The notes under the pieces are model-generated. The model was not told where the DNA came from. It saw nothing but the letters and a program-made list of their open reading frames with translations, and ran no database searches. Source: Actinomycetota bacterium (lineage in GTDB: Bacteria; Actinomycetota; Thermoleophilia; Miltoncostaeales; Miltoncostaeaceae). Taken from it: DNA of 34,035 nt. Both the position numbers and the translations under genes were made by a program. The stretch is taken from contig SXZC01000112.1 of the NCBI GenBank assembly GCA_005788075.1, positions 1 through 34,035 on the forward strand, written 5' to 3'. This document shows positions 16,724 through 24,135 of this stretch, piece after piece. The stretch's first letter is position 1, and every line of letters begins with the position of its first letter.

Positions 16724-17640
16724 GGAACCGCCGCGCATGGGTGAGGTGGGGCGGCCTCGCGGCCGGGCTGGTGATCATCGCCCTTCTCGCCTGGACGGTG
16801 ATCGATGCCTGGGACGTGGTGACCTCGTTCGACTGGCAGCCGTCGGCGGGGTGGCTGATGCTCTCGGTGGTGCTGGCCCTGGCGTCGCTCACGCTGTCCG
16901 CGCTGGCCTACGAGGCGATCCTCGGTGGCCTGCACCGCCCCGCCCCGCCGGTGCTGGCCACGGTGTCCGCCTGGGCCCGGTCGCTGTTGGGCCGGTACGT
17001 GCCGGGCAACGTGCTGATGGTCGTCGGTCGCGCCGTGATGGCCGAGGCGCACGGGGTGCCGAAGCGCGTGACCGTGGCGGCCACCACCTACGAGCAGGTG
17101 ATCGCCCTCGTGGCGGCGTCGCTGCTGGCCGTGGTGGCGCTACTCGAGATCGGGTCGGGCAGCGCCGTGGGGCCCGCGGCCTGGCTGGTGCTGGCCGTGC
17201 CGCTGTCGGCGGCCCTGCTGCACCCGCGGGTGTTCGGGCCGCTGTCGTCGTGGGCGCTCCGGCGCGTGCGGCGCGAGCCCCTCGGCGTGCTGCTGCCCTT
17301 CGGCCGCGTGGTGCTGATGATCGGCTGGTACCTGGTCACCTCGGCGCTGCTGGGCTTCGCCGTGTGGGCCTTCATGCGCGGCATCGGCGGCCCGGACGTG
17401 GGTGATCCCGTGGGCGTGGCCTCGGGATTCCTGCTCGCCTTCGTGGTGTCGATGCTGGTGTTCATCGTGCCGTCGGGACTCGGCGTGCGCGATGCCATCC
17501 TGGCCCTCGTGCTCGCGCGCCAGGTGCCCGGCGGGGTGGCCGTGGCCCTCAGCGTGAGCTCGCGGCTGTTCCTCATCGCCGTGGAGCTGGTGTTCGTGGC
17601 CCTCGCCGCCGCGGCCGGGCGCAGGCGGGGCAGCCCATGA
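16720..17640 (+). CDS. LPG-synthase-TM / flippase-like membrane protein (UPF0104, AglD-related)
   Basis: A 306-residue protein with about 8 TM helices matching the lysylphosphatidylglycerol_synth_TM family. Landmarks are the first two helices, SLLGRYVPGNVLMVVGR (the conserved G-R-Y-x-P-G-x motif), TYEQVIALVAA, and VFIVPSGLGVRDAILAL near the end. It lacks the soluble acyltransferase domain of MprF. Small relatives are often paired with DPM1-type transferases, and archaeal AglD fuses the two. A role in moving or presenting a lipid-linked sugar is inferred. The start is GTG 16720 (GTGA overlap) and the stop overlaps the next ATG (ATGA). Confidence 0.87.
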   Translation: MRNRRAWVRWGGLAAGLVIIALLAWTVIDAWDVVTSFDWQPSAGWLMLSVVLALASLTLSALAYEAILGGLHRPAPPVLATVSAWARSLLGRYVPGNVLMVVGRAVMAEAHGVPKRVTVAATTYEQVIALVAASLLAVVALLEIGSGSAVGPAAWLVLAVPLSAALLHPRVFGPLSSWALRRVRREPLGVLLPFGRVVLMIGWYLVTSALLGFAVWAFMRGIGGPDVGDPVGVASGFLLAFVVSMLVFIVPSGLGVRDAILALVLARQVPGGVAVALSVSSRLFLIAVELVFVALAAAAGRRRGSP

Positions 17641-19166
17641 GCATCGCACCGCCCACCGGCGGCCCGGGTGGCGGGCGCTCGCCCGGGTGGCGTGAGTGGA
17701 AGCTCGTGCGCGACCTTCCACTCACGCTGGTGCTGCTGCTCTCGGCCATCTGGGCCGCGCTGTTCTCGTACCTCTCGGTCGCGCGCCACGACGCCTGGTG
17801 GACCGGCCGGTTCGACCTCGGGAACATGGTGCAGGCCATCTGGAACACCGCCCATGGCGACGTGCTCATGGCCACCAACGCGGCGGGCGACCAGGTGTCA
17901 CGGCTGGGATCGCACGTGGATCCCCTGCTGCTCGTGCTCGTGCCCTTCCAGTGGGTCACCGACTCGGCCGTGCCGCTGCTCGTGGCCCAGTCGGTCGCCG
18001 TGGCCGCGGGGGCGATCCCGGCCTTCCTGCTCGGGCGCAGGTGGCTGGGCGACGACCGCCTGGCCGTCGCGGCCGCCGTGGCCTGGCTGCTCTATGCCCC
18101 GCTGCAGTGGGCCGTGGTCACCGACCTGCACGCGGTCACGCTGGCGGCGCCGCTGATCATGCTGGCCATCTGGGCGGCGGAGGCCCGGCGCGACTGGGTG
18201 CTGGGCATCTCCGTGGGCCTGGCGCTGCTGGGCAAGGAGCAGGTGGGCCTCGCCATGGCGATCCTCGGCATCTGGATCATCGTGCGCCAGCGGCGGTACA
18301 TCACGGGGGCCATCGTGTCGGTGGTGTCCGTGGCGTGGACCGCCCTGTGCGTGCTGGTGATCATCCCGTCGATGGGCAGCGGGCTACCGGAGCCGTTCGA
18401 GCGGCGCTTCGGGCGCTTCGGCGACACGCCATCCGAGGCCCTGGTGGGCGCCCTCACCAACCCGCTCGAGGTGATCACCACCGTCGGCGGCTGGTCGCGG
18501 CTGTCGTATCTGCTCGCGCTGCTGCTGCCACTGCTGCTGCTGCCGCTCTTCGCCCCGCTTCTCGCGGCCGCGGCCCTGCCCGACCTGCTGCTCAACATGC
18601 TGGCCGACTGGTGGCCGAACTACTCGATCGAGTTCCACTACGCAGCGGTGGTGAGCCCGTTCCTCATCGCCGCGGCGATCCTCGGCCTCGCGGGCCTTCG
18701 TCGCCGCACGCGCCCGGACTGGCTCGCGCGCATGCTCAGGCCGGCCGGCGCCGTGGCGGTCGTGCTCGTCGCGGCGGGCCTGCTCGGCACCCTCATCACG
18801 GGACCCGTGCCATTCGGGGGCCCGCTGTCGCGCGCCACGCCATCGCGCATCGATCAGTACCAGCCCATGGCTCATTCCCTGGCGCTCGCCGAGGGCGCCG
18901 CGCTGATCCCCGACGACGCGGTGGTGTCGGTGGGCAACAATGCCGGTGGTCACCTCTCGGCACGTCGCCGGGTGATGGTGTTCCCGGTCATCCGCGATGC
19001 GGAGTGGGTCATGGTGGATCGCACGCGCCCGAACATGCTCGACCGCCTCGACCCGCTGGGCTTCCAGCTGGCCCTCGACGAGCTGCTGTCGCGCCCGGAC
19101 TTCCGCCTGGTCTACGAGCGCGACGGCGTCATGGTGTTCCGTCGCGCGCCGGGTGCCACGCCATGA
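17637..19166 (+). CDS. DUF2079 polytopic membrane protein, possible GT-C-type transferase
   Basis: A 509-residue protein with about 10 TM helices. DUF2079 hallmarks are FDLGNMVQAIWNTAHGD (about 60-76), SRLGSHVDPLLLVLVPF, WLLYAPLQWAVVTDLHAV and LLGKEQVGLAMA. The first loop has acidic residues just after TM1, as in GT-C enzymes that use polyprenyl-phosphate sugars. The C-terminal 100 residues are soluble. I believe the family is grouped with GT-C transferases, but its activity is unproven. Beside a DPM1-like transferase and a flippase-like protein, it could add the flipped sugar to an extracytoplasmic acceptor. It is coupled by ATGA overlaps at 17637 and 19163. Confidence 0.85.
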   Translation: MSIAPPTGGPGGGRSPGWREWKLVRDLPLTLVLLLSAIWAALFSYLSVARHDAWWTGRFDLGNMVQAIWNTAHGDVLMATNAAGDQVSRLGSHVDPLLLVLVPFQWVTDSAVPLLVAQSVAVAAGAIPAFLLGRRWLGDDRLAVAAAVAWLLYAPLQWAVVTDLHAVTLAAPLIMLAIWAAEARRDWVLGISVGLALLGKEQVGLAMAILGIWIIVRQRRYITGAIVSVVSVAWTALCVLVIIPSMGSGLPEPFERRFGRFGDTPSEALVGALTNPLEVITTVGGWSRLSYLLALLLPLLLLPLFAPLLAAAALPDLLLNMLADWWPNYSIEFHYAAVVSPFLIAAAILGLAGLRRRTRPDWLARMLRPAGAVAVVLVAAGLLGTLITGPVPFGGPLSRATPSRIDQYQPMAHSLALAEGAALIPDDAVVSVGNNAGGHLSARRRVMVFPVIRDAEWVMVDRTRPNMLDRLDPLGFQLALDELLSRPDFRLVYERDGVMVFRRAPGATP

Positions 19167-19657
19167 GCGGTCGCACCCGGGCGATCGGCATCGCCATCGT
19201 GGCGTGCGGCGTGCTGATGATGGCCCTGCCGGCGCTGCCCTGGTACGGCGCGTCGCTTCCCACCGGCAGCGCATCGCTCACCGGCTACGGCGCCGGCGGC
19301 GCCTCGTGGATCCTGCCGGTCATCGGCGTGGCGCTGGTGGTGACCGGCGTGCTCGCCGTGTGGTGGTCGATGCCCCCGGGAACCCGGGGTGCGCGCGTGA
19401 TCGGGGGGTTGGCGATCCTCTGGGCGGTGCTCGGCGTGGCGTGGTCGGCGCTCGTGGCCCTCTCCCCGCGCGTGGAGGTGGTGGCTGAGCGCGCGGGGCT
19501 TCCCGAGGCCACCCTCGCGGGTGAGTGGGCGGTGAACGTGCTGCCCGCGGCCTGGGCGTGCCTCGCGGTTGCCGCCCTTGCCGGGATGTCGGGGATCCTC
19601 CTGATGACCCCGCGGCCCGGCGACCTGCCGGCGGACGAGGCGGCGGAAGCCCCCTAG
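19163..19657 (+). CDS. Small four-TM membrane protein of unknown function
   Basis: A 164-residue protein with four hydrophobic helices (about 7-27, 48-70, 80-102, 127-148), short loops and an acidic C-terminus. The layout, LPWYGASLPTGSASLTGYG after TM1 and WALVALSPRV-like loops, recalls the small actinobacterial Trp-associated membrane proteins, but I cannot assign it. The ATG overlaps the DUF2079 stop, so it belongs to the same operon and probably the same complex or pathway. Its TAG stop (19655-19657) shares CTAG with the stop of the convergent penicillin-binding protein. Confidence 0.75.
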   Translation: MSGRTRAIGIAIVACGVLMMALPALPWYGASLPTGSASLTGYGAGGASWILPVIGVALVVTGVLAVWWSMPPGTRGARVIGGLAILWAVLGVAWSALVALSPRVEVVAERAGLPEATLAGEWAVNVLPAAWACLAVAALAGMSGILLMTPRPGDLPADEAAEAP

Positions 19658-19661
19658 GGGG
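19650..19661. other. 12-base palindrome containing both convergent stop codons
   Basis: CCCCCTAGGGGG is perfectly symmetric. Its central CTAG serves as TAG stop for the plus-strand gene (19655-19657) and for the minus-strand penicillin-binding protein (19654-19656). The two genes therefore overlap by three bases with no intergenic terminator. Confidence 0.9.
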
Positions 19662-21864
19662 TGGTGGGCGTCGTCGGCGGAGGTGTCGGCGTCGGCGGCG
19701 GCGCAGGTGCCGGGGCAGGAGCGGGAGCCGGCGCAGGTGCCGGGGCAGGAGTTGGAGCCGGCGCAGGTGCCGGGGCCGGTGCGGGAGCCGGGGTGACGGT
19801 GGTCGGGCCCGTGGTCGGCGCGGGCCGCGGCACGTTCGTGGTGGTGCCCGGCTTGGTGGTGGTCTTTGTCGTGGTGGTCTTGGCGGTGCTGGTGCTCTTC
19901 GCCGAGCTCACCATGTAGGAGCCGGCCGACTCGGTGAAGTCGGATGAGAAGGCCGACCACTCGACCGGGTTCTTCGGCAGGGGGAACTCCAGGCCGTCGT
20001 CGTTCTTCGCCGCGATCTCCATGAAGTCGCCCCAGATCTGCGCGGGGAAGGTGCCGCCGGCGACGGTGATGCCGTGCACGCTCGTCATCGAGCGCCGCAC
20101 GCCGTCGTCGTTCGGGTAGCCCACCCACACGGCGCACACGTAGCGCGGCGTGTAGCCCACGAACCAGGCGTCGGTGTAGTCGTCGGTGGTGCCGGTCTTG
20201 CCCGCGACGTTCGGCGCGATGTTGGCCGCCGTCCCGGTGCCGCTGGTCACGTTGTCGCGCAGGATGCGGGTGACCTCGTAGGCCACGCCGTCCTGGAACA
20301 CCCGGGTGCGCTTCGGCGTGGCGAGGTCGCCCTTGGGCACGCCCTTGCCGAGGTCGGTCATGGCGATGGGCTTCACGCGGAACCCGCCGTTCGCCAGCGG
20401 GGCGTAGGCCGCGGCCATCTCGAGCGGGGTCACCTCGCCCGAGCCGAGGCCGATCGACGGCACCTCGGGCAGCTCGCTCTGCACGCCCATGTCCTTGGCC
20501 ATCTTCACCACGCGCTCGGGGCCGACGTCGAGCGTCATCTGGATGTACACGCTGTTGTCCGACGCCAGCGTGGCCTGCGAGATCGGCGTCGCGCCACGGT
20601 ACGAGTTGGAGTACGTGGCCACCTCGATCGGCCCCCACTTGGGGTCATCGATGTCGATGGGCCGGCTGTCGTAGACCGTGGAGTAGGGGTTGATGCCGTC
20701 CGCGATGGCGCGCGTGAGCACGAAGGTCTTGAAGGTCGACCCGGGCTGGCGGCGCGCCTGCGCGGCGTAGTTGAACTGGCTGTCCTTGCCGTACTCGCGG
20801 CTCGTGGCCATGGCGCGGATGTAGCCCGTGCGCGCATCGATGAGCACCACGGCGGCCGCGGGGTCGCCCACCTGTCCGAGGTTGCTCGCGATGGCCTGCT
20901 CGGCTGCGCGCTGCAGCTTGGGGTCGATGGTGGTGCGCACGGCGAGGCCGCCGTTCTGCACGCGCTGCTCGCCGTAGCGGTCGATGAGCTCCTGCCGCAC
21001 GTAGTCGAAGAAGTAGCCCTCGCGCTTGCGCTCGTAGGTCTTGCCCTTCTTCAGCTGCAGGCCGGAGGCCTTGGCCTCGTTGGCCTCGGCCTGCGTGATG
21101 TAGCCCTGATTGGCCATCTCCTGCAGCACCACGTTGCGACGGGCCGTGGCGTCCTTCGGGTTGACGAAGGGGTTGTACGCCGAGGGGGCCTGCGGCAGGC
21201 CCGCCAGCAGGGCGGCCTGCGGGAGGTTGATCGCCCACACCGGCTTGTCGAAGTAGGTGAGGGACGCCGCCTGGACGCCCACGGAGTTCTGGCCGTAGAA
21301 CACGCCGTTCAGGTACTTCGCGAGGATCTGGTCCTTGGTGAACCGGCTCTCGACCTCCTGCGCGAGGTGCGCCTCCTTGATCTTCTGGCCGAAGTCGCGC
21401 GGCGCGTCGGGGTCGTAGAGGTTCTTGACCAGCTGCATGGTGATGGTGCTTCCGCCCTGGCGGAGGCCATCGCTGTCCATGGCGTTGCGCACCGCGGCGC
21501 CGACGATGCGCACCCAGTCGACGCCGTCATGCTCGTAGAAGCGCTTGTCCTCGATGGCCACGGTGGCCTCGCGCAGGCTGAGGGGGATGCGCGAGAGGGG
21601 GATCTCCGTGCGGTTCGTGACCCCCGCGATGTAGCCGAGCAGCTTGCCGTTGCGGTCGTAGATGCGCGAGTTCTGGCCGAGGCCAACCGGCTGCATCTCG
21701 TCGATGTCGGGCAGGTCGGCCGTGACCGACTGGTAGCTGGTGGCGAGAGCCACCCCCAGCACCGTGCCCAGCACGAGCAGCGCCATGAGGATGACCCTGC
21801 CGAGGCCGATGCGGCCGTGGCGCGCCCGGTTCTCGCGCCGTCGCCGGAGGCGGTTGATCTTCAT
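19654..21864 (-). CDS. Class A penicillin-binding protein (transglycosylase-transpeptidase) with Pro-Ala tail
   Basis: A 736-residue PBP1A-type enzyme that polymerises and cross-links peptidoglycan outside the membrane. It has a basic N-terminus and a TM anchor (22-42). The GT51 domain has AIEDKRFYEHDG (Glu105 catalytic), GGSTITMQLVKN (137-148) and KYLNGVFYG. The transpeptidase domain has Ser376-x-x-Lys379 in PGSTFKTF, Ser435-Asp-Asn437 and Lys556-Thr-Gly558. Residues 655-690 are Thr/Lys/Pro-rich, and 690-736 are almost pure Pro-Ala and Pro-Thr, a spacer of the kind thought to cross or bind the wall. The ATG at 21864 is chosen because it makes an ATGA overlap with the upstream gene (21861-21864). 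Confidence 0.95.
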   Translation of the reverse strand: MKINRLRRRRENRARHGRIGLGRVILMALLVLGTVLGVALATSYQSVTADLPDIDEMQPVGLGQNSRIYDRNGKLLGYIAGVTNRTEIPLSRIPLSLREATVAIEDKRFYEHDGVDWVRIVGAAVRNAMDSDGLRQGGSTITMQLVKNLYDPDAPRDFGQKIKEAHLAQEVESRFTKDQILAKYLNGVFYGQNSVGVQAASLTYFDKPVWAINLPQAALLAGLPQAPSAYNPFVNPKDATARRNVVLQEMANQGYITQAEANEAKASGLQLKKGKTYERKREGYFFDYVRQELIDRYGEQRVQNGGLAVRTTIDPKLQRAAEQAIASNLGQVGDPAAAVVLIDARTGYIRAMATSREYGKDSQFNYAAQARRQPGSTFKTFVLTRAIADGINPYSTVYDSRPIDIDDPKWGPIEVATYSNSYRGATPISQATLASDNSVYIQMTLDVGPERVVKMAKDMGVQSELPEVPSIGLGSGEVTPLEMAAAYAPLANGGFRVKPIAMTDLGKGVPKGDLATPKRTRVFQDGVAYEVTRILRDNVTSGTGTAANIAPNVAGKTGTTDDYTDAWFVGYTPRYVCAVWVGYPNDDGVRRSMTSVHGITVAGGTFPAQIWGDFMEIAAKNDDGLEFPLPKNPVEWSAFSSDFTESAGSYMVSSAKSTSTAKTTTTKTTTKPGTTTNVPRPAPTTGPTTVTPAPAPAPAPAPAPTPAPAPAPAPAPAPAPAPPPTPTPPPTTPTTP
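19700..19789. repeat. Three tandem 30-base repeats encoding the Pro-Ala tail
   Basis: Three head-to-tail 30-base units (19700-19729, 19730-19759, 19760-19789) differ at only a few positions. On the minus strand they encode ten-residue Pro-Ala blocks at the end of the penicillin-binding protein. Their length is a multiple of three, so unit gain or loss would change tail length without a frameshift. Confidence 0.85.
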
Positions 21865-22376
21865 CGGGCGGCTCCGGCGAGCGGGCGGATGTCCCACTCC
21901 ACGCGGCCCGTGCGGTAGTCGAGCAGGCCGATCACCTGCTCGGGACCGCCCATCACCCGTCCGGACACCACCCAGTTGAGCTCGTCATCGGGCCGGGCCT
22001 CGGCGCGCGCGGGCGCGGGCGCGGTGCCGCCTGCGGGCACGGGCACCGCCCATTCATCGGGGATCGTCTTCAGCGATACATCCGAAGCCACCGCGGGCGC
22101 CCCGGCCCACACCTGCGATGCCTGCTCCATCGCGGCATCGGCGGTGCCGAGGCGCGGGTTGCGCGAGGCCGTGACGGCCTCCCAGAGGAACGCCCACCCC
22201 TCGGCGGGATTCGCCAGGTAGTCCGACGCCGGCTCCTCCGCGTAGGCGGTGGCGATGAACGACGGGATCCACGCGACCACCACCACGCCTGCGGCGATGA
22301 GGGCGATGCGCGCCGATCGGGGCATGCGGGACGGGCGCTTTGCGGAGTGGGTCGTCATGGCGGCAGCAGCGGGCAC
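21861..22376 (-). CDS. Membrane-anchored protein of unknown function coupled to the PBP gene
   Basis: A 171-residue protein from GTG 22376 (165 from ATG 22358). It has one N-terminal hydrophobic segment (about 23-43) followed by ATAYAEEP, so it is either anchored or cleaved after AYA. The rest is a soluble extracytoplasmic domain with an Ala/Pro-rich stretch, then a C-terminal unit NWVVSGRVMGGPEQVIGLLD ending in a strand-rich WDIRPL. I do not recognise the family. The GTG is preferred because a consensus-like TATACT lies eight bases upstream and no ribosome site precedes the ATG. The ATGA overlap with the penicillin-binding protein suggests a regulator or partner of that enzyme; this is inference. 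Confidence 0.7.
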   Translation of the reverse strand: MPAAAAMTTHSAKRPSRMPRSARIALIAAGVVVVAWIPSFIATAYAEEPASDYLANPAEGWAFLWEAVTASRNPRLGTADAAMEQASQVWAGAPAVASDVSLKTIPDEWAVPVPAGGTAPAPARAEARPDDELNWVVSGRVMGGPEQVIGLLDYRTGRVEWDIRPLAGAAR

Positions 22377-22384
22377 GGCCGCCG

Positions 22385-22390
22385 AGTATA
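22385..22390 (-). promoter_or_regulatory. Leaderless -10 (TATACT) of the PBP operon
   Basis: TATACT on the minus strand is one base from the consensus TATAAT and ends eight bases before GTG 22376. It is the best -10 sequence I noticed in the window. No clear -35. Confidence 0.6.
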
Positions 22391-22430
22391 GGACCGCCCC
22401 GCAAGCGGACCCTTCGCCCCGGTTGCCCCT

Positions 22431-22436
22431 TACCCT
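22431..22436 (+). promoter_or_regulatory. Leaderless -10 (TACCCT) of the HAD hydrolase gene
   Basis: TACCCT ends eight bases before ATG 22445 with no ribosome binding site between, divergent from the PBP operon promoter 40 bases away. Confidence 0.45.
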
Positions 22437-22444
22437 GCCCTGCA

Positions 22445-23125
22445 ATGGCGCCCTCACCGCCCGATCTCGTGCTCCTCGACGCCTTCGGCACCCTCGTGGC
22501 GATGGACCCTCCCGCCCCGGTGCTGCGGGGCCGGCTGGCCGCGGAGGGATACGCATTCAGCGCGCGCGCCGTGGAGGAGGCCCTTGCCCGCGAGATCGCC
22601 CACTACCGCTCGCGCATGCACGTGGCGCGCGATCGCGCGGGCCTCGATGACCTGCGCGCGGAGTGCGGCGAGGTGCTCGCGGATGCCCTCGGGCCGGGCG
22701 CGCCGCCCGCCCCGGAGGCCACGCGCATGCTCGTGGCATCGCTGAGGTTCCGGCTGCACGACGACGCCCTCGGTGCCATGGATGCCCTCGAGGCGCGAGG
22801 TATCCGGCTCGGCGTGGTGAGCAACTGGGATTGCGCGCTGCCCGACCACCTCGCCGCCCTCGGGGTGGCCGACCGCTTCGCCGTGATCGCCGTGAGCGCG
22901 CCCGTGGGGGCGGCCAAGCCCGACCCGGCGATCTTCCTGCATGCCACCTCCGCGGCCGGCGTGCATCCCTCGCGTGCCCTGCACGTGGGCGACCGGCGCG
23001 CGGAGGACTACGACGGCGCCCGCGCCGCCGGCCTCAGGGCCCTGCTGCTCGACCGCGCCGCCGCCGAACGCGGTCCGGATGTGATCACCACCCTCGCGGC
23101 GATTCCTGAGATCATCACCGGGTGA
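22445..23125 (+). CDS. HAD superfamily hydrolase, subfamily IA-like
   Basis: A 226-residue phosphatase-type protein. Motif I is LVLLDAFGTLV, with Asp12 as nucleophile. The usual second Asp, which acts as acid/base in phosphatases, is replaced by Phe (D-A-F-G-T), seen in dehalogenase-like members. Motif II is VVSNWD, motif III is the lysine in AAKPDPAIF, and motif IV is HVGDRRAEDYDGA. An alpha-helical cap lies between residues about 20 and 95. Substrate unknown. It is a cytoplasmic enzyme, first in an operon with two orphan membrane proteins (GTGA overlap at 23122-23125). Confidence 0.88.
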   Translation: MAPSPPDLVLLDAFGTLVAMDPPAPVLRGRLAAEGYAFSARAVEEALAREIAHYRSRMHVARDRAGLDDLRAECGEVLADALGPGAPPAPEATRMLVASLRFRLHDDALGAMDALEARGIRLGVVSNWDCALPDHLAALGVADRFAVIAVSAPVGAAKPDPAIFLHATSAAGVHPSRALHVGDRRAEDYDGARAAGLRALLLDRAAAERGPDVITTLAAIPEIITG

Positions 23126-24135
23126 GGCGCACCCTCTGGACCTACGCCCTCGCGGCCCTCACGTTGGCGGCGCTCGTGGCGATGTACGTCTTCGCCTTCG
23201 TGCTGGGCGCGGAACCGCTGCCGCTCGCCGTGGTCATCATCGCGGTGTTCCTCGCGGTCATCGGCGCGGCGGTGGCGGTGAGCGACTCGGTATCCGTGCC
23301 GCGCCCGCGGGTGGCCGACATCGCCGCCGGCGCGGCCGCGACGACGTTCTCGCTGCTGCTCTGCCGCGAGATGGGCATCCCGGCACTGGTCACGGTCTCG
23401 ATCGTCGCGATCGTGATCGGGATGATGGTCGCCCCCCGCGGTCCGATGGATGCCCGGGCGGAGGGCGCCGCCTACGTGGGCGCGTTCGTGGGCCTCCTCG
23501 CCCCCAGCATCACGGTGCCCTCCGGCTGGGTCGTGCTGGCGGGGGCGCTCGCCGGGCTCCTCTGGTCGATCATCGGCCCTTACGTGCTTCCGGGCGTGGG
23601 CGGGCGCCTCGGCCTCGTCGCATTCATGGGGTCGTCGGCCATCTACTGGCTGGCATCGGCCCTGGGCTACGAGCACCAGGCGGTGCTCGTGCCCGAGGTG
23701 CAGGGCATGGCACACATGGCGATGATCCCCATCGGCGGCGTGGCCGCGGTGCTCACCTGGCTGCTCATACAGCGGCGCGGATGGGACTTCGCGCTGGCGT
23801 CGGGCATCACCTCGCTGCTCGTGTGCGGGGGCATCTACATGGCGGACATGGGAGCGCTCGCGCCGGTGCTCTCGACCGCCTGGTTCGGGGGCACGATGGT
23901 GGGCCTGTCCACGCCTGCGCGGCTTCCCAATGCCGCATGGGTGACGGTGGCGGGGCTCATGTATGGCTCATACATGCTCCACTTCGAGGGACCGCTCACG
24001 GGGCACGTGGGCGTGATCGGCGCCACCGGGACGATCGCGGTGTTCATCGCCATGGGCGCCATCCGGGTGGGCGCATGGCTCACGCCGCGCGCGACCCGGA
24101 CGATCGCGCGCCGCGCGCGGAGTACGCCCGCGTGA
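23122..24135 (+). CDS. Polytopic membrane protein, orphan family, tandem copy A
   Basis: A 337-residue protein with about 9-10 TM helices and a basic C-terminal tail; GTG start in a GTGA overlap with the HAD gene. It aligns end to end with the next gene. Shared blocks are GAFVGLLAPSITVP, ALAGLLWSIIGPYVLPG, GGRLGLVAFMGSSAI and RLPNAAWVTVAGLMYGS, followed by GPLTGHVGVIG. The repeated Gly/Pro-rich helices and the invariant PSITVP loop suggest a channel or transporter-like core, but no known transporter motif is visible. I do not recognise the family. No soluble domain or signal motif indicates a substrate. Confidence 0.78.
   Translation: MRRTLWTYALAALTLAALVAMYVFAFVLGAEPLPLAVVIIAVFLAVIGAAVAVSDSVSVPRPRVADIAAGAAATTFSLLLCREMGIPALVTVSIVAIVIGMMVAPRGPMDARAEGAAYVGAFVGLLAPSITVPSGWVVLAGALAGLLWSIIGPYVLPGVGGRLGLVAFMGSSAIYWLASALGYEHQAVLVPEVQGMAHMAMIPIGGVAAVLTWLLIQRRGWDFALASGITSLLVCGGIYMADMGALAPVLSTAWFGGTMVGLSTPARLPNAAWVTVAGLMYGSYMLHFEGPLTGHVGVIGATGTIAVFIAMGAIRVGAWLTPRATRTIARRARSTPA

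Noticed and set aside
19650..19661. Intrinsic terminator at CCCCCTAGGGGG
   Set aside because: The palindrome has no room for a loop and no T-tract follows, so a hairpin terminator is unlikely.
19700..19789. CRISPR-like array
   Set aside because: The 30-base units are contiguous with no spacers and are in frame within the PBP Pro-Ala tail.
24132..24135. Possible single fused gene for the tandem membrane proteins
   Set aside because: The TGA at 24133-24135 is followed by a GTG start in the overlap, and each copy has a complete first helix, so these are two coupled genes rather than a frameshifted one.
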